From: Moringa oleifera | Taxonomy: Eukaryota > Streptophyta > Magnoliopsida > Brassicales > Moringaceae | Reading direction: 5' to 3' | DNA length: 64,000 nucleotides | Assembly: GCA_021397835.1 (NCBI GenBank) | Contig: JAJFZO010000235.1 | Location: 310,001 to 374,000, forward strand | Part shown: positions 1 to 13,929 of the stretch, one piece after another | Layout: every line of letters starts with the position of its first letter | Numbering within the stretch: the first letter of the stretch is position 1 | Made by a program: the position numbers and the translations under genes | The notes under the pieces: generated by a model | Database searches by the model: none | What the model saw: only the letters and a program-made list of their open reading frames with translations | What the model was told of the DNA's origin: nothing

Positions 1-3000
1 TTCTAGTAGAAAAAAACATCAACATGTGTAAGCTGTCATAATCCATTTAAAAAATTATTTTTAACAAGTTTTCAGCTAAAATCTTGGCCAGATGTAGAGA
101 ATGATCAACACTACTAACATAAAAAATTTTGAAATTTTCTAAGCATATAATTTTTTGTATGAATTTTTGCAGTAAAAAATTCAAAAAATCATGAAAAATT
201 ACTCATGAGGTTGAATACTCCCATATTTGAGGGGTAGACTCCTAACAAATTACGTGATTTATTTGAGTACTTTTGGAGCAATCAAAAATCTAAAGATCAT
301 CAATTCATAAAAAGTTTATAATTACCCATTGCAGCTACCACATTAATGTAGTGTTGCCTCTAAATGGCCTAGGGTTCATGCATGCTACCCTGTCCATTGC
401 ACCTGTAGGCACCCATAGCTGTACTGAGAGTCCAACATTGGTTTGATCCATGGGCTAGCTTAGCTAGTCCATGTAATCAACACCAATAACACGTTCAACA
501 CGTTGCAACATGCTTGCTTCTTGCTTGTGTGGGGCGCTCTTGGCTTTGCTAGCTTGCCTTGTGTTACAGCACATTGGGCCTTATGCTGATGCCATGTTTG
601 ATAGGGACAATCATGGCTAGGCTCTTATGCCCAAGCAATGTGATGCTCGTGGCATGTTTGCTAGGCACACAATTGAGGTATGTAGCGATGAAAAGCTGGC
701 TTGCATGGGGCTCTCTTGGCTTAGCTGGCACGCCTTATGCCCCTACATATTGGACACTGTGTCCATGCCATGTGCGCTGGGTTTCCTATGCTCAGTGCCT
801 ACTTATGTGGAAGGTGAGGCATGAGCATGCATGATCCATGAGCGCCTACAAAGTAGGTGAGCTCTTCTCTCTTAAAAGGTCTTAAATGACATATCACTTC
901 CGGTTAGAGGAAACATTAGTATGTCTGAGCTATCATAATGGGTCTAAAAAATTATTTACAAAGAGTTTAAGATGAAATATTGTAAAGATGTTGAGAAAAA
1001 TCAGATCTAACAACATAAAAATTTCAAAATTTTTTGAGCATCCAATTTTTACGTATGAATTTTGTACAATCAAAAATTCAAAAAACATGAAAAATAGCCT
1101 ATGACTTTCAATGCTTCCATATTAAAGGGGCAAATTATTAATGAATTATATGATTTATTTGAGTCATTTTTGGAGCAATTCAATAGTCAGAACACCATTA
1201 ATACCAAAAAAGTTCGCAATTGACCATTGTGGCTAGCACGTTGGGGTAGCGTTGCCTCTAGATGGCCTAAGGAGCATGCATGCTACCTTGTCTAGCACAC
1301 CTACGAGTACCCATGGCTGCCCTTAGAGTCCGGCATACGGGGCCATGGTTTAGCTTAGCTAACCCAAGTAATCAACCTCACAACAAGCACGATGCCTCAC
1401 AGTATACTTATGGCTTGCTTGTGTATGGCGCTCTCGCCTTATGCTATAGTATTCTAGGTTTTGCACCAATACTATGCCTGATGGGGACAGCCATTGTTAA
1501 CCTCCTGCCCCCTTGGACTAGGGCACTTATGGCATGCTAGTTGGGCACAGTATCAAGTGATGTATCCATGATGGGTTACATAGGGCTATGATGCCTTGTC
1601 TGGCATGTCTTATGCTATAACACATTGGGCCTTGCGATGAAGGCATGTGTCCTAGGTACCCCATGCCGAATGCTTGCCCATGTGGGTAGGTAAGGGGGAT
1701 GCATACATGGCCCGTGAGCACCTATCAAGCAGGTGAGCTCGTGCCCCTTAAAGTGTTTTAAATGAAAATTCATTTCCGATAAGAGAAAACATCAATATGT
1801 CACAGTCATCTTAATATGTCTAACAAATTACTTACAAGGAGCTTTGAACTAAATTTTTTCATAGATATTAAAAATAATTAGATATGCCAACATCAAAATT
1901 TTCAAAATTTTCTGAGCATTTCATTTTTCTAATGAATTTTATATAGTAAAAAATTTTAAAAGAAATAAAAAATAGCCCTTGAGTCAAAATGCTCCCTAAT
2001 TTGAGGGACTAAGTCCTAATGAATTGCATGATTCATTGGGGTCACTAGCACGTTAGTGCAACATTGCCTCTACATGCCCTTTCTAGGGAACCTGTAGCCA
2101 CGCATGGTTGCTTTAAGAGTCCAACACAACTTGGGGCCATGATCTAGCCCAACTAGCCTAAGTAATCAACATGCATAGCACATGCAATGCCTTACAGCAT
2201 GGTTACAGCTTGCTTGCGTGGGGCAACTTTAGCTTGGCTAGCATGCCTTGTGCTATAGCACGTTAGGCCTTGGGCTGATGCTGTGCCCGATGAGAAAAGG
2301 CTGGCTCGAGTGTAGCTTCCATGGGTCAACTAGCGCCCCTTATGCCGCAGCATGTTGGGCCTTACATCCATGTCATGTGTGCTTAGTTTCCCATGTCCAG
2401 CTCCAAGCCATATGGGTAAGCAAGGGGGAGCATGCATGGCTCGAGGGTACCCACTAAGTACATAAGCTTCCTACCCCTAAAGAATCTTAAACAAAAATTC
2501 ACTTTGAGCATGGTAAATATCAATATGTCTGAGCTGTCCTAATGGGTCGAAAAAGTTATTGATGAGCAATTTTAAGCTAAAATTTTAAATAGAGTAGAGA
2601 TAATCAGATCAACCAATATAAAAATTTTAGAATGTTTGGTGCATTATTTTTTATGAATTTTACTAAGCTGAAAAATTCAAAAAATCATAAAATATAACCC
2701 ACGAGTTAGAATGCTCCCACATTTAAGGGGCAGACTCTTAATGAATTGCATGAGTTATTTGAGTCATTTCTAGAGCAATTCAACAACCGAAAGACCATCG
2801 GTTCAAAAAAAGTTTTCAGCTGGGCATTATGACTAGCACGTACATGCAGCATTGCCTCTAGATGGCCTATGGTGCATGCATGCTACCTTGCCCAATGTAT
2901 TGACAGCCAACCATGGCTACCATGAGAGTCTAGCATAGTTTATGGCATTGGTCTAGCCTAGCTATCCCATGTAATTGACACCCATAACATGCACAGCATT

Positions 3001-6000
3001 GTACAACGTGGTTATAGCTTGTGTGCACAGGGTGCTCTTGGTTTGGTTAGCGCACCTTATGCAATAGCACATTGGGCCTCGCACCTTGTCATGCTTATTG
3101 GGGATAGTAGTGGCCAGCCTCAAGTGCTCTTCGACTAGGTGTAAATGGCTTGCTGATTGGGCGCACCATCGAAGGATGTTGCGATGAAAGGTTAGCTCGC
3201 GTGAGGCTCTCTTGGCTTGGTTGGCGCACTGTTGCTATAGCACATGAGGTCTTGTGCCACAGCACACTAGTTCTTATGCCTATTCCATGTGGATTGGGCT
3301 TCCCACACTCAGGGCTTGACTCTCTGGCTGGGCTAAAAGGAAGCACGCACGGCTCATGGGCACGCACCAAGCAAGTGAGCTCGTACCCTCCAAAGAGTAT
3401 TAAATGAAAATTCACTTCTAGCAGAAGGAAACATCAATAAGTCTAAGTCATCATAAAAGGTTTAACGATTTGTTTATAAAGAGTTTTGAGCTAAAGTTTT
3501 GCACAAATGTAGAGAATAATCAGATCTGTTAATACAAAATAATTCACAATTTTTTAGCATCTTTTTTTTGTGAATTTTATACAGCCAAAAGTTTATAAAA
3601 CCATGAAAAATAGTCCGTGAATGGAATGCTTTCGAATTTGAGAGGTAGACTCCTAACAAACAAATGATTTATTTAAGTAATTTATGAAGTAATTTAATAA
3701 TGAAAAGACCATCAGTTCATAAAAAGCTCGCTACTAGGCATTACAGCCAAGACGTTGGTGCAGTGTTGCCTTTAGATGGCCCAAAGTGCATCCGTATAGC
3801 CCTGTTGAGTGTCTATGTAACCACCCATGGGTTCCTTATAGTCTAGCATAAGTAAAGGTCATGGTCTAGCCCAGCTAGCCCATGTAATAAACACCCATAG
3901 CACATGCGATGCCTCACAGTGTGCTTGCGACTTGCTTGCGTGGGATGGCTTGTACTACAACACGTTGGGCCTTACACCCATGCCATGCCTATTGAGAGTA
4001 GCTATGGCTTGGCTGGCGTACCTTATGCAACAGTATGCTAGGCCTTTTAACTATGCTGTCCCTACTAAGGGTATGCGTGGCTTACCTTTTATGCCCTTGG
4101 ACCAAGTGATGTTGCTTCGTGGCACACTCTTTTGTCACATGATGTAAGGAAGTAGCAACGAGGAGCTAGCTTGCATGTGGGGCAAAAAGGAGCACACATG
4201 GCCCATAAGCACCCACTGAGCAGGTGAGTTCCTCCCCAAAAGAGTTATAAATGAAAAATTCACTTCAGGTAAGCAAAAACATCAATATATCTAAACCATC
4301 ATAATGGGTTTAAAAATTATATACAAGGATTGTCGAGCTAAACTTTTGCATAGATTTAGAGAATAATCAAATCTATAGGATGAAATTTAAGAATTTTATG
4401 AACATTCATTTTTTTAAGAATTTTATATAACTAAAAATTAAAAAAAAAAATCATGAAAAGTAGCGTGTGAGTCGGAATACTCCCAAATTTGAGGGGTAGA
4501 CTCTTATTCAAAAGACCTTAATTCTTAAAAATTTTACAACTGGGCATTATAGCCAACATGTTTGCACTGTGTTGCATCTAGATGGCTTAGAGTACATGCA
4601 TGTTGCTTGTTAAGTCCACTAGCAGCCACTCATGGCTGCTCTGAGAGTTCAGCACAGTTTGGGGACATGGTCTAGCCTAGCTAGCCCATGTAATCAACAC
4701 CCACAGCGTGTTTGACGCCTCAAAACATGCTTGCGGCTTGCTTGCATGAGGCACTATTTGATTAACTGGCGCACTTTGTGCTACATCAAGCTTGACCTTG
4801 CAATCATGTTGTGCCTATTAAAGATAGTCGTGGCTAGCATCCCATGTCCTTGGACTAGGTGATGAGAGATTAATGTGCGTGGGACTTTCTTAGTTTAGCT
4901 AGCATGACTTGTGTTGTAGCATGCTTGGCCTTGTGCCCATGCCATATGCACTTGGTTTCGTATGCCTAACGCTTGCCCATGTGGGTGGGCAGGTAAAGCA
5001 CACACAACCCGTGAGTGATCATCAAGCAAGTGAGCTCCTCCATCTTAAAGAGTCTTAAATGAAAATTCACTTGTGGTAGAAAGGACAATCAATATGTTTG
5101 GACTGTCATAATGGGTTTAAAAAAATTATTTACAAGGAGTTTTGAGCTAAAATTTTGCATAGATATAAAGAATAAACACATTTACCAACACAAAAAATTT
5201 AAGAATTTTCTAAGTATTAACTTTTTTTATGAATTTTGTATGATTAAGAATTCAAGAAATTAATGAAAAATAGCCTAACAATCAAAATATTCCCATATTT
5301 GAGGCTCTAGACTCCTAATAAATTGCATGACTTATTTAAGTAATCTTTGGAGTAATTTAATAATCAAAAGACTGTCAATTCATAAAAAGTTTGCAATTGG
5401 CCATTACGACTTGTAGATTGGTGTAACATTGCCTCCAGATGGCGTAGGGTGCATGCATGCTGCCTTATTTAATGTATTTGCGGGCACACATGGTTGCCTT
5501 GAGAGTCCAACATAATTTGAGGCCATGGTCTGGCCCACCTAGACCATGTAATCAAGACCAACAGCACGTACAATGCCTTACAGTGTGCTTATGGCTGCTT
5601 GTGCACTTGGCTTGGCTGGTGTGCCTTGTATTATAGCAAGCTAAGCCTTACACCTATGCCATCCCTACTAGGGATAGCCGTGGCTAGCCTCTCATGCCCT
5701 TGGACCAGGCGACAAAAAGATGAGGGGCTAGCTCACGTGGAGCTCTGTGGGCATGGTTGGTAGGTCTTGTGCCACAGCACACTGGGCCTTCTGCCCATGC
5801 CATGTGCTCTAGATTTCCCACACCCAGCACCTGCCCATGTGAAAGGGGTGCAAGCGGGGAGTACGCATGGTCTGTCAGTGCCTACCAAGCATGTGAGCTC
5901 CTGCCACCTAAAGTGTCTTAAATGAAAATTTGGTTCCCTTAGGAAAAAACATTAATATGTTTAAGCCGTCATAGTGGGTTAAAAAATTTATTTACAAGGA

Positions 6001-9000
6001 GTTTTAAGTTAAAATTTTACATCAATATAGAGAATGATCGGATTTACCAACATAAAAAACTTTAGAATTTTTTGGGCATTCAATTTTTTTGTATGAATTT
6101 TATATAGTCAAAAATGCAAAAGATCATGAAAACTAGCCTGTGAGTTTTAATGCTATCAAATTTAAGGGATAGACTCCTAATTGGGCATTGTGACTAGAAA
6201 AAATGTGCACTGTTGGCTTTCGATGGCCCAAGGTAGTTGCTTGCTACCCTATCCAATGGAGTTGTAGCCACCCATGGTGGCCTTAAAAGTCTAGCTTAGC
6301 TAGGGCCCATAGTCTAGCTTAGCTACCCATGCAATCAACACCCACAACATGTGAGACACCTCATAGTATGCATGCGGCTTGCTTGCGTAAGGCGCTCTTT
6401 GATTAGTTAGTTTACCTTATTCTACAGAAGCTGAGCCTTGCGCCTTTACTGTGCCTACTAGGGATGCTGTGACTAGCCTCTTGTTTCCTCAAACCAAGAG
6501 ACGTGATGCTCTTTGCACACTCACTGAGCACATGATTGAGAGACGTAGTGACAAAGGACTGGCTAACATAGGCCTCTCTTGGCTTGGCGAGCGTGCCTTA
6601 TGCAGTAACACACTGGGCCTTACCCCTATGCCATTTGAACTATCATTTCCCACATCCGGCACCTACCCATATTGGTTGGCTTGGGGGAGCACACATGAAT
6701 TATGACTGTGTACTAAGTAGATGACCCCTTCCCCCCTCCCCTAAATGAAAATTCACTTTCGATGGGAAGAAACATCAATATGCTTGAGTCATCATTATAT
6801 TACATGGAGTTTTGAGTTTAAATTTTGCACAGATGTAGAGAATAGTCAAATCGGCCAACATAAAAAATTTATTTTATGAAATTCATACTATGGAAAATTA
6901 AAAAAATCATGAAAAAAATGTTCATGAGTCAAAATGCTCCCACATATAAGGGGCACACCCAAAACAAATTGCATGGTTTATATGAGACATTCATGAAGCA
7001 ATTGAATAGTTAAGAGAATGTCTAGTCACAAAAGTTCATAACCAGGCATTGCGGCATTGCATGTAGATGGCATAGTGTACATGCATGTTACCTCATCTTA
7101 TGTAGTTGTAGCCAACCATGGCTGCCTTGAAAGTCCATCATAGCTTAAGGGCATGGTCTAGCCCAGCTAACCCATGCAATCAACACCCACGGCACATGCA
7201 ATGCCTAGTATCGTGCTTATGGTTTACTTACTTAAGATGCTTTTGGCTTGACTGGCATGCCTTATGCTTAAGAACATTAGGCCTTGCACCCATACTATGC
7301 TTCTAAGGGGTAGCCATGCCTTTGGACAAGGCAACATGATGCTCATGGCACGTTGCTAGGCACACGATTGAGGGACATAGTGACAAGGGACTAGCATGTG
7401 TGAGGCTCTCTTAGCTTGACTGGCGTGCCTTGTGTCAAAGCACGTGAGGCCTTACCGCCATGTTGTGCCCATGTGGGTAGGCAAAGGGGGCACACATGAC
7501 GTGTTAGTGTTTACCAAGCACGTGAGCTCTTGCCTCTTAAAGAGTGTTAAATGAAAGTTTCACTTTGGTAAGTGGAAACATCAATCTATCTCAAACGTCA
7601 TAATGGTCTGGAAAATTATTTACAAGGATTTTTAAGCTAAAATTTTGCATAAATATAAAGAATAATCAGCTCTACCAACATAAAAAATTTAACAATTTCT
7701 AAGCATCTAATTTTTTACAAATTTTGTTTGATCAAGAATTCAAGAAATTAATGAAAAATAGCTTGTGAGTTAGAATGTTCCTATATTTGAGGGGTAAAAT
7801 CGAAATGAATTCCATTATTTATTTAAGTCATGAAAAATTTCATAATTTTTTGAGTACCCAATTTGTTTTTATGAATTTTATGTAGTCACAAATTTAATAA
7901 ATCATGAAAAATAATCTGTAGGTCAGATTGCTCAAAAATTTAAGGAGTGCACTTGTAAAGAGTTGCATGATTTGTTGGAGTTATTTCTGGAGCAATTCAA
8001 CAACTAAAGAGTTGTCATTTCATAAAAAGTTCGCAACTAGGCATTGCAAGCAACACGTTTCTAGGTGGTATAAGGTGCATGCATGCTACCCTGTCCATTG
8101 TAGCTATAGGTAGCCATGGCTAGCTTGAGAGTCCAGCACATCTTGGAACCATGGCCTAGCCCAACTAGCCCTTGATATGAACACCCATAATACATGCAAG
8201 CCTGACATCGTGCTTGCAACTTGCTTGCGTGGGTGCTTTGATCTTCGCTGGTGTGCTTTATGCCATAGCACACTAGGCCTCATGCCCATGTCGTGCCTGA
8301 TGGTAATAGCCATGGCGACACTCATGACACGTTCGCTAGGCATACAATTTTTTTATGAATTTTACAAAACCAAAAAATTCAAAAAATCATGAAAAAATAG
8401 TTTGTGAGTCATAATGCTCCCAAATTTAATGGACAAACTTCCAAAAAATAGCATGATTTCCTTGCATCATTGTTAGAGAAATTAAACAATTAAAGACTAT
8501 TAATTCACAAATCATTCATAATTGGACATTGTGGCTAGAACTTTGATGCAGAGTGCACTCTAGATGGCCGAGGGTCATACATGTTGCCTTGTGAGTACAC
8601 TTGTAGCCACCCATGGCTGCCCTGAGAGTCCATTGAAGCTTGGGCCAATGATCTATCCAGCTAAGCCATGTAATCAACTCCCACAACATGTGCTCACGAC
8701 TTACTTGTGTGGTGTGCTGTTGGCTTGGCTGGCCTACCTTGTGCTATAACACACTGCCCCCTTGTGCCCATATTGTGCCTACTAAGGGCAGCCATGACTT
8801 ACCTCTCGTAACCCTTAGATCAAGACATGCAACGCTCGTAGCATGCTCACTGATCACATGATCGAGGAATTCAGTGACGAAGGGGCTGGCTTATATGGGC
8901 TCTCCTGGCTTCCCTACTGCATTTTGTGCCTCAACACACTAGGCCTTGTCCCCTTGCCATGTGCGTAAGGTTTCCTATGCCCAGCACTTACCCATGTGGC

Positions 9001-9560
9001 TGGGCAAGGTGGAAACAGACATGGCCCATGAGCAGCCACCATGCATATGTGCTCCACCCCCTTAAAGAGTCTTAAATGAAAATGCACTTTTGGCAAGAGA
9101 AAACATTAATATGTCTAAGACATCCTAATTGGCTTAAAAAATTATTTATAAGGTGTTTTGAGCTGCAAGTTTGCTTAGATGTAAAGAATAATCAAATCTA
9201 TTAACACAAAAAAAATTTAGAATTTTCTAGGGATTTAATTTTTTTAGCAATTTTAAATAGTTTAAAATTCAAAAAACCATAAAAAATAGCTCATAAGTCA
9301 GAATGCTCCCAAATTTAAGCGGTGAACTCTTAATACATTGCATGATTTATTTCAGTCATTGCTCAAGCAATTCAACAATCAAAAGATGATCAATTTGCAG
9401 CCACATATTATTGCAGCGTTGGCTCTAGATGGCCTAGTGTGCATGCATGCTACCATATCCAGTGTGCCTCTTGCCACCCATTGTTGTCGTGGGAGTCTAG
9501 CACAGCTTAGGCCATGGTCAAGCCTTGCTAGCACATGTAATCAACATGTTTAGACTAGAT
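1..9560 (+). repeat. Degenerate ~850-bp tandem satellite, F orientation, first block
   Basis: About eleven diverged units lie head to tail. A landmark near AAATGAAAATTCACTT recurs at about 886, 1760, 2489, 3402, 4249, 5058, 5919, 6743, 7550 and 9076, so the unit is about 730-910 bp and the last gap holds a damaged pair. Each unit has an AT-rich half (a run like AAAAATTATTTACAAGGAG, then GAATTTTATA, then CATGAAAAATAGCC) and a GC-richer half. The GC-richer half contains GGTGCATGCATGCTACC, CATGTAATCAACACC and about two copies of a ~180-bp subrepeat with CTTGGCTTGGCTGGCG and GCCATGCC. Short open frames here are broken and not shared between units, so I call no genes. Decayed rDNA intergenic spacer is my inference, from the junction at 29553-29640. 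Confidence 0.9.
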
Positions 9561-11262
9561 TGTGCAATGTTGACCAGGTGCTTACGACTTAGTCACGCGT
9601 GGCACTCAGGGCTTGGTATTATAGCATGCTAGGGCTTGTGCTCATGTTGTGCCTATTAATGGTATCCATTGCATAGGATAAAGGTTATAGCGATGAAGGG
9701 TTGGCACACGTGGGGCGTTTTTAGATTGGCTAGCGCACTCAGTGCCGTGGCACGCTAGGCCTTACATTGATGTCATGCCTGTTATGGGCAACCTCTTGTG
9801 CCGTTGGAATAGGCGACATGGCTCTCATGGCACACTCATTGGGCATATGATTAAGGGACTTAACGATGAAGGGCTTACTTGCGTGGGGTGCCAATCGTTA
9901 GGTTGTGCACCCTGTGCCATGGTATGCTAGGCTGTACACCCTATATCGCAATACGTTAACTGTGGTTTACCTTCCATGCCCTTGGATTAGGCAATGCAGC
10001 TCTTGTTGCACCATCGCTAGGCACATCATCAAGGAATGCAATGACGAGGGACTAGCTCACTTGGGGTGCTTTTTGTTTAGTTAGTAGGTCCTATACCGCT
10101 ACACACTGGGTCTTAGAAAAAGCCATATTACTAGGAGAAGTTGAGGTTAGTTTCTCATGTCCTTAGACTAGGCAACTTTGCCCTTGTGGCACACTCATTA
10201 GGCCCATGATTAACAAATGTAACGATAAGAGGTTGCCTTGCATGGGGTGCACTTTGCTTGGGTGGCACGCCCTATGCCATGGCATACTAGGCCTTACGCC
10301 TATGCCTTGCCTACTGAAGGCAGCCATGGCTTTATTTTCTTGTCATTGCACTAGGTGATGCAATGCTCATGTCATACTTTTTAGGCACACAATTAAGGGA
10401 CATAGTGAAGAGAGGTTGGCTCACATAGGCACTCTTAAGGGACATAGTGAAGAGAGGTTGGCTCACATAGGCGCTCTTACCTAGGCTAACGTGCCCTATG
10501 TCCAAGCATGTTAGGCCTCGTACCCTTACCTGGCCTATTGGGGCAGCCATGGCTTGTGTCTCGTGTTCTTGGAATATGTGATGTGATCCTCATGAGACAC
10601 TGTGGACCTGGCTAGGGTGCTCTATGCTGAGGCATGTAGGCCTGTGCCTATGCCATGCTTGCTGGGGGCAGCCATGAGTTGCCTCCTATGCCCTTGGACC
10701 AGGCAACACGATGGTCGTGGCATGTTTATTAGGCACGACAAAGGGAAATAGCAAAGAAGGGCTAGCTCGTATGAGGTGCTTTTTGCTTGGCTAGCATGCT
10801 TTGTGTGGTGGCATACTGGGCCTTATGACCACGCCATGTTGCTAGAGGCAACCGTGGCTCACTTCCTGTGCCATTAGGCTCGGCGTTGCGGCTCTTACGA
10901 CAAGATCTCTAGGCACACAATTGAGGGACATAACGATGAGGGGCTAGCACTCGTGCGGTGCTCTTTGCTTAGCTGTGGCGCCTCGTGCCGTGACATGCTG
11001 GGCATTGCACCTATGCCATGCTTACTGGGGGTAGTTGCGGCTTGCCTTTTGTGCCGTTCGACCAGGCTACATGGCTCTTGTGACACAACCACTAGGCACG
11101 CGATCAAGGAACATAATGATAAGGGGCTTCCTCGCATGGGGAGCTCTTGGCTTGGTTCGCTTGCCCTATGCCTCAGCACTTTGGGCCTTGTACCCATGTC
11201 TTGCCTGTTAGGGGCAGCGATGCTCCATCTCTCATGTTTACAACTAGGCGACGTGGCACCCA
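9560..11262 (+). repeat. Block of ~180-bp subrepeats only, F orientation
   Basis: The AT-rich half of the satellite is absent here and the GC-richer ~180-bp module repeats by itself about eight times. The landmark resembling CCTTGGACTAGGCGAC recurs near 9810, 9993, 10170, 10345, 10566, 10694, 10875 and 11060. Each module carries AGGCACACGAT, GGGACGTAGCGATGAGGGGC, CTTGGCTTGGCT and GCCATGCCT in that order. A short local duplication of GGGACATAGTGAAGAGAGG occurs at about 10398 and 10439. No gene is seen. Confidence 0.85.
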
Positions 11263-12463
11263 TGTTTGAGTCATCATAATGGATCTAAAAAATTATTTAC
11301 AAGCAGGTTTGAGCTAAAATTATGCACAAATGTATAAAATAATCAGATCTAGAAATATAATAAATTCCAAATTTGCTAAGCATCTAATTTTTTTTCATGA
11401 ATTTTATATAGTTAAAATTCAAAAAATCATGAAAAATCGCACGTGAGTTGGAATACTTCCAAATTTGAGAGGCAAACTCCTAATTAGTTGATTTATTTAG
11501 GTCATTTTTAGAATAATTTAGCTTTTAAAGTCCTTTAATTCATAAAATGTTCACAACTAGCCATTATGGCAAATACGTTGGTGCAGCATTGGCTCTAGAT
11601 GGCCCAAAGTGCATGCATAATGCCCTATCTAATGCATTTGCAGCCACCTATGGCTGCTCTGAGAGTCTATCATAGCTAGGGGCCATGATCTAGCCTAGCT
11701 AACCCATGTAATCAACATCCATAGCACATGCAATGCCTCACAGTATGCTTAGGCCATGCTTTCCTAAGGCACTTTTGCCTTGTCTGGTGCCCTTGTGCTA
11801 CAGCACGCTAGGCCATGCACCGATGCCATGCATGCTGGGTATAGCTGTGGCTAGCCTCTTATGCCCTTGGACCAAGTGACGTGATGCTTATCACATGCTG
11901 GCTAGGCACACGATTTTAAGACATAGGGATAAGAGGCTGGCTTGCGTGGGGCTCTCTTGGCTTAATTGGCACGTCTGGTGCTGTAGCATGCTAAGTCTTG
12001 CGCCCATGCCTTGTGCCCTAGGTTTCCCATGCCTAGCATCTGCCAATATGGCCGGGTAGGGGTGAGCACGCATGGCTCATGAGCACTTGCCAAGCCTATG
12101 AGTTTCTCCCCTCTAAAGGGTCTTAAATGTTCACTTCTAGCAAGAAGAAACATCACTATGTCTAAGCCATCATGATGGACCTAAAAAATTATTTACAAGA
12201 AGTTTTAAGTTAAAATTTTGCACAAGTGTATCGAATAATCAAATTTACCAACATAAAAATGTTCAAAATTTTTTTTAGCATTGAATTTTTTAAATGAATT
12301 TTATACTTTCAAAAAATCATGTAAAATAGTCCGTGAGTTGAAATACTCCCATATTTGAGGGGCAGACTTCTAACAAATTCATGATTTATTTGAGTTATTT
12401 TTGGAGGGATAAAACAATCAAAAGATAGTCAATGTTCGCAAAGTTCACAACTAGGCATAGCCA
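11263..12463 (+). repeat. ~850-bp satellite units, F orientation, up to the transposon insertion
   Basis: The AT-rich half resumes at about 11265 with the run at 11281-11310. One full unit follows, with the AAATG..TTCACTTC landmark near 12125. The next unit is cut at 12463 by CACTA element 1 and resumes at 18145. Confidence 0.88.
12461..12463. repeat. Target-site duplication CCA, left of element 1
   Basis: CCA precedes CACTATAAC here and is repeated at 18142-18144 after the element. Removing the element and one CCA restores a continuous satellite unit (GGCATAG-CCA-GCATGTTCG). Three-base duplications are typical of CACTA transposons. Confidence 0.9.
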
Positions 12464-12477
12464 CACTATAACAAAAT
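12464..12477 (+). repeat. Left terminal inverted repeat of element 1
   Basis: CACTATAACAAAAT. Its first seven bases and most of the next six match the complement of the right end. Confidence 0.9.
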
Positions 12478-12730
12478 GTGAAAATAACGACAAAGTTTAG
12501 TGATTGACAAAATTAGTCTTTAAATAATGACACATTACTGACAGAATTCCTACAAATAAATAATTTGACATTATTGATCGATTCGTGATAAACTAGCGAA
12601 GAAAATTATAACTAATTAATATGCGCTGCTAACTTTAATTTTAATTAATTTAAACTATTATTTTTTGCATATTAATGACCCTTTAGCAATCGAATTGTTT
12701 CAGTCTTTATCTAGCTACAAAAAAAAAAAA
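12478..12730. repeat. Left subterminal repeats of element 1
   Basis: Short motifs such as TAGTGATTGAC, GATCGATTCGTGATAAACTAGCGA and AGCAATCGAATTG recur in both orientations and resemble the right subterminal block at 17705-18125. CACTA transposases bind such subterminal motifs in studied families; here that role is inferred from position. Confidence 0.6.
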
Positions 12731-13135
12731 AAATTGGTAGCTACTTGGCCCTCACGATCACTAACTTGAACAAAGTTTGGCCACTGCCAAAAGGTAGTCA
12801 CTAGCCACGATTACTCACTAGTCAATAAGCTTTTACAACACCAGCAATCGCCATGCTACAATCACTGGGCTCCCTCTGCACTGACGCTAGTGTGTGCCAC
12901 CAGCATTGCCCCGCAGTAGTCATTGGGCTTTCCCAGAGCCAATTACTTTCATTGGGCCATCACTAGGGGAACCCAGCAACAGTAGTTGCGTTATCCTAGC
13001 TTCAGTGACTACCGATGGGTAGTCTTTTAGTTCCCCCAACACTAATATTGGTGTTTGCCAGCACCAGTGCTTGCCCAATGATAGTCGACGAGGGAGCCCA
13101 ACGCTAATGACTATTGCCAGCAACTGCCTAGTGCC
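12731..13135. repeat. GC-richer diverged direct repeats in the 5' region of element 1
   Basis: After an A-run at 12719-12733, phrases such as GCCAGCACCAGTGCTTGCC, CCACCAGCATTGCCCCGCAG and CAGTGACTACCGATGGGTAG recur in loose tandem order. Coding potential is not evident. Position suggests 5' regulatory or untranslated sequence. Confidence 0.4.
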
Positions 13136-13290
13136 TGTTGCTCCCCTCATTTTCTCTCGTTCTCTTCTTTTCTCATCTTTGCATGTCTCCTTCTCATCTC
13201 TTTGCAACTCCTCATTGCTCTCTTTATAACTCACTCAGCCTCTATTGTCTCTCTACAACTTCTTTTTCTCTTTACAAAACTCCTTCTTTT
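13136..13290 (+). promoter_or_regulatory. Pyrimidine-rich leader upstream of the element 1 transposase remnant
   Basis: The stretch is dense in CTCTCGTTCTCTTCTTTTCTC-like pyrimidine runs. The equivalent position in elements A and B is also CT-rich, so it may be the transcription-start or leader region. No clear TATA box was assigned. Confidence 0.3.
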
Positions 13291-13329
13291 GACTATTTTC
13301 CAAGTGACCAAAAAATTTAAAAGTTTGAT

Positions 13330-13710
13330 GAACAGCAATATTCTTGGTTAGATTTGATTTAATGATCTTTTGTTAGATTAGAGTATATAAAACAAATTTT
13401 ATCACATGAAATTTAATAATTTTATCATATTAAATTTAATAATTTTATCAACATTAGATTAGAAAGAATAAATTAAATTAGATTATATTGAAAATTTTTG
13501 GTTAAATTAGATTTCACGATTTTTGGTTTGATTAGATAGAATAATTTAAGTTAGATTAGATTGAAAATTTTTGGTTAAATTAGATTTGATAATTTTTGGT
13601 ATGATTAGATAGAATAATTTATATTAGATTAAATTGAATTTTTTTTGTTAAATTAGATTTAATAAATTTAAGTTATTTGGTTGATAATTTTAGTTGTTAA
13701 TACATTTAGT
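13330..13710. repeat. AT-rich ~75-bp tandem repeat in element 1
   Basis: At least three diverged units carry GAAAATTTTTGGTTAAATTAG followed by GATTAGATAGAATAATTTA. The stretch is non-coding and sits where the 5' transposase exons should be. Confidence 0.6.
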
Positions 13711-13929
13711 TTTTGTTATATTAGTTAGATATGATAATAGAATTATGTTATAATTTATTTATGATAGAATCATTTAACTAGTTTATTTTAAAAATATTAA
13801 ATTAGTTAGATGTTAATTAAAATTTTAAGTTGTTAATTTTATTCAGTATTAAATTTTGTTTTAAGTTATTGACGGTATAAAAGATGAAGACAATGATCTG
13901 ACAAGCAAAATACTCGTGTTCCATATAAG

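Noticed and set aside
10895..11279. 108- and 122-codon frames in the subrepeat block
   Set aside because: They track the 180-bp repeat on opposite strands and are not kept in neighbouring copies.
1..12463. CRISPR-like or protein-coding repeat array
   Set aside because: Units are hundreds of bases long, diverged and without equal spacers; the context is plant satellite DNA.
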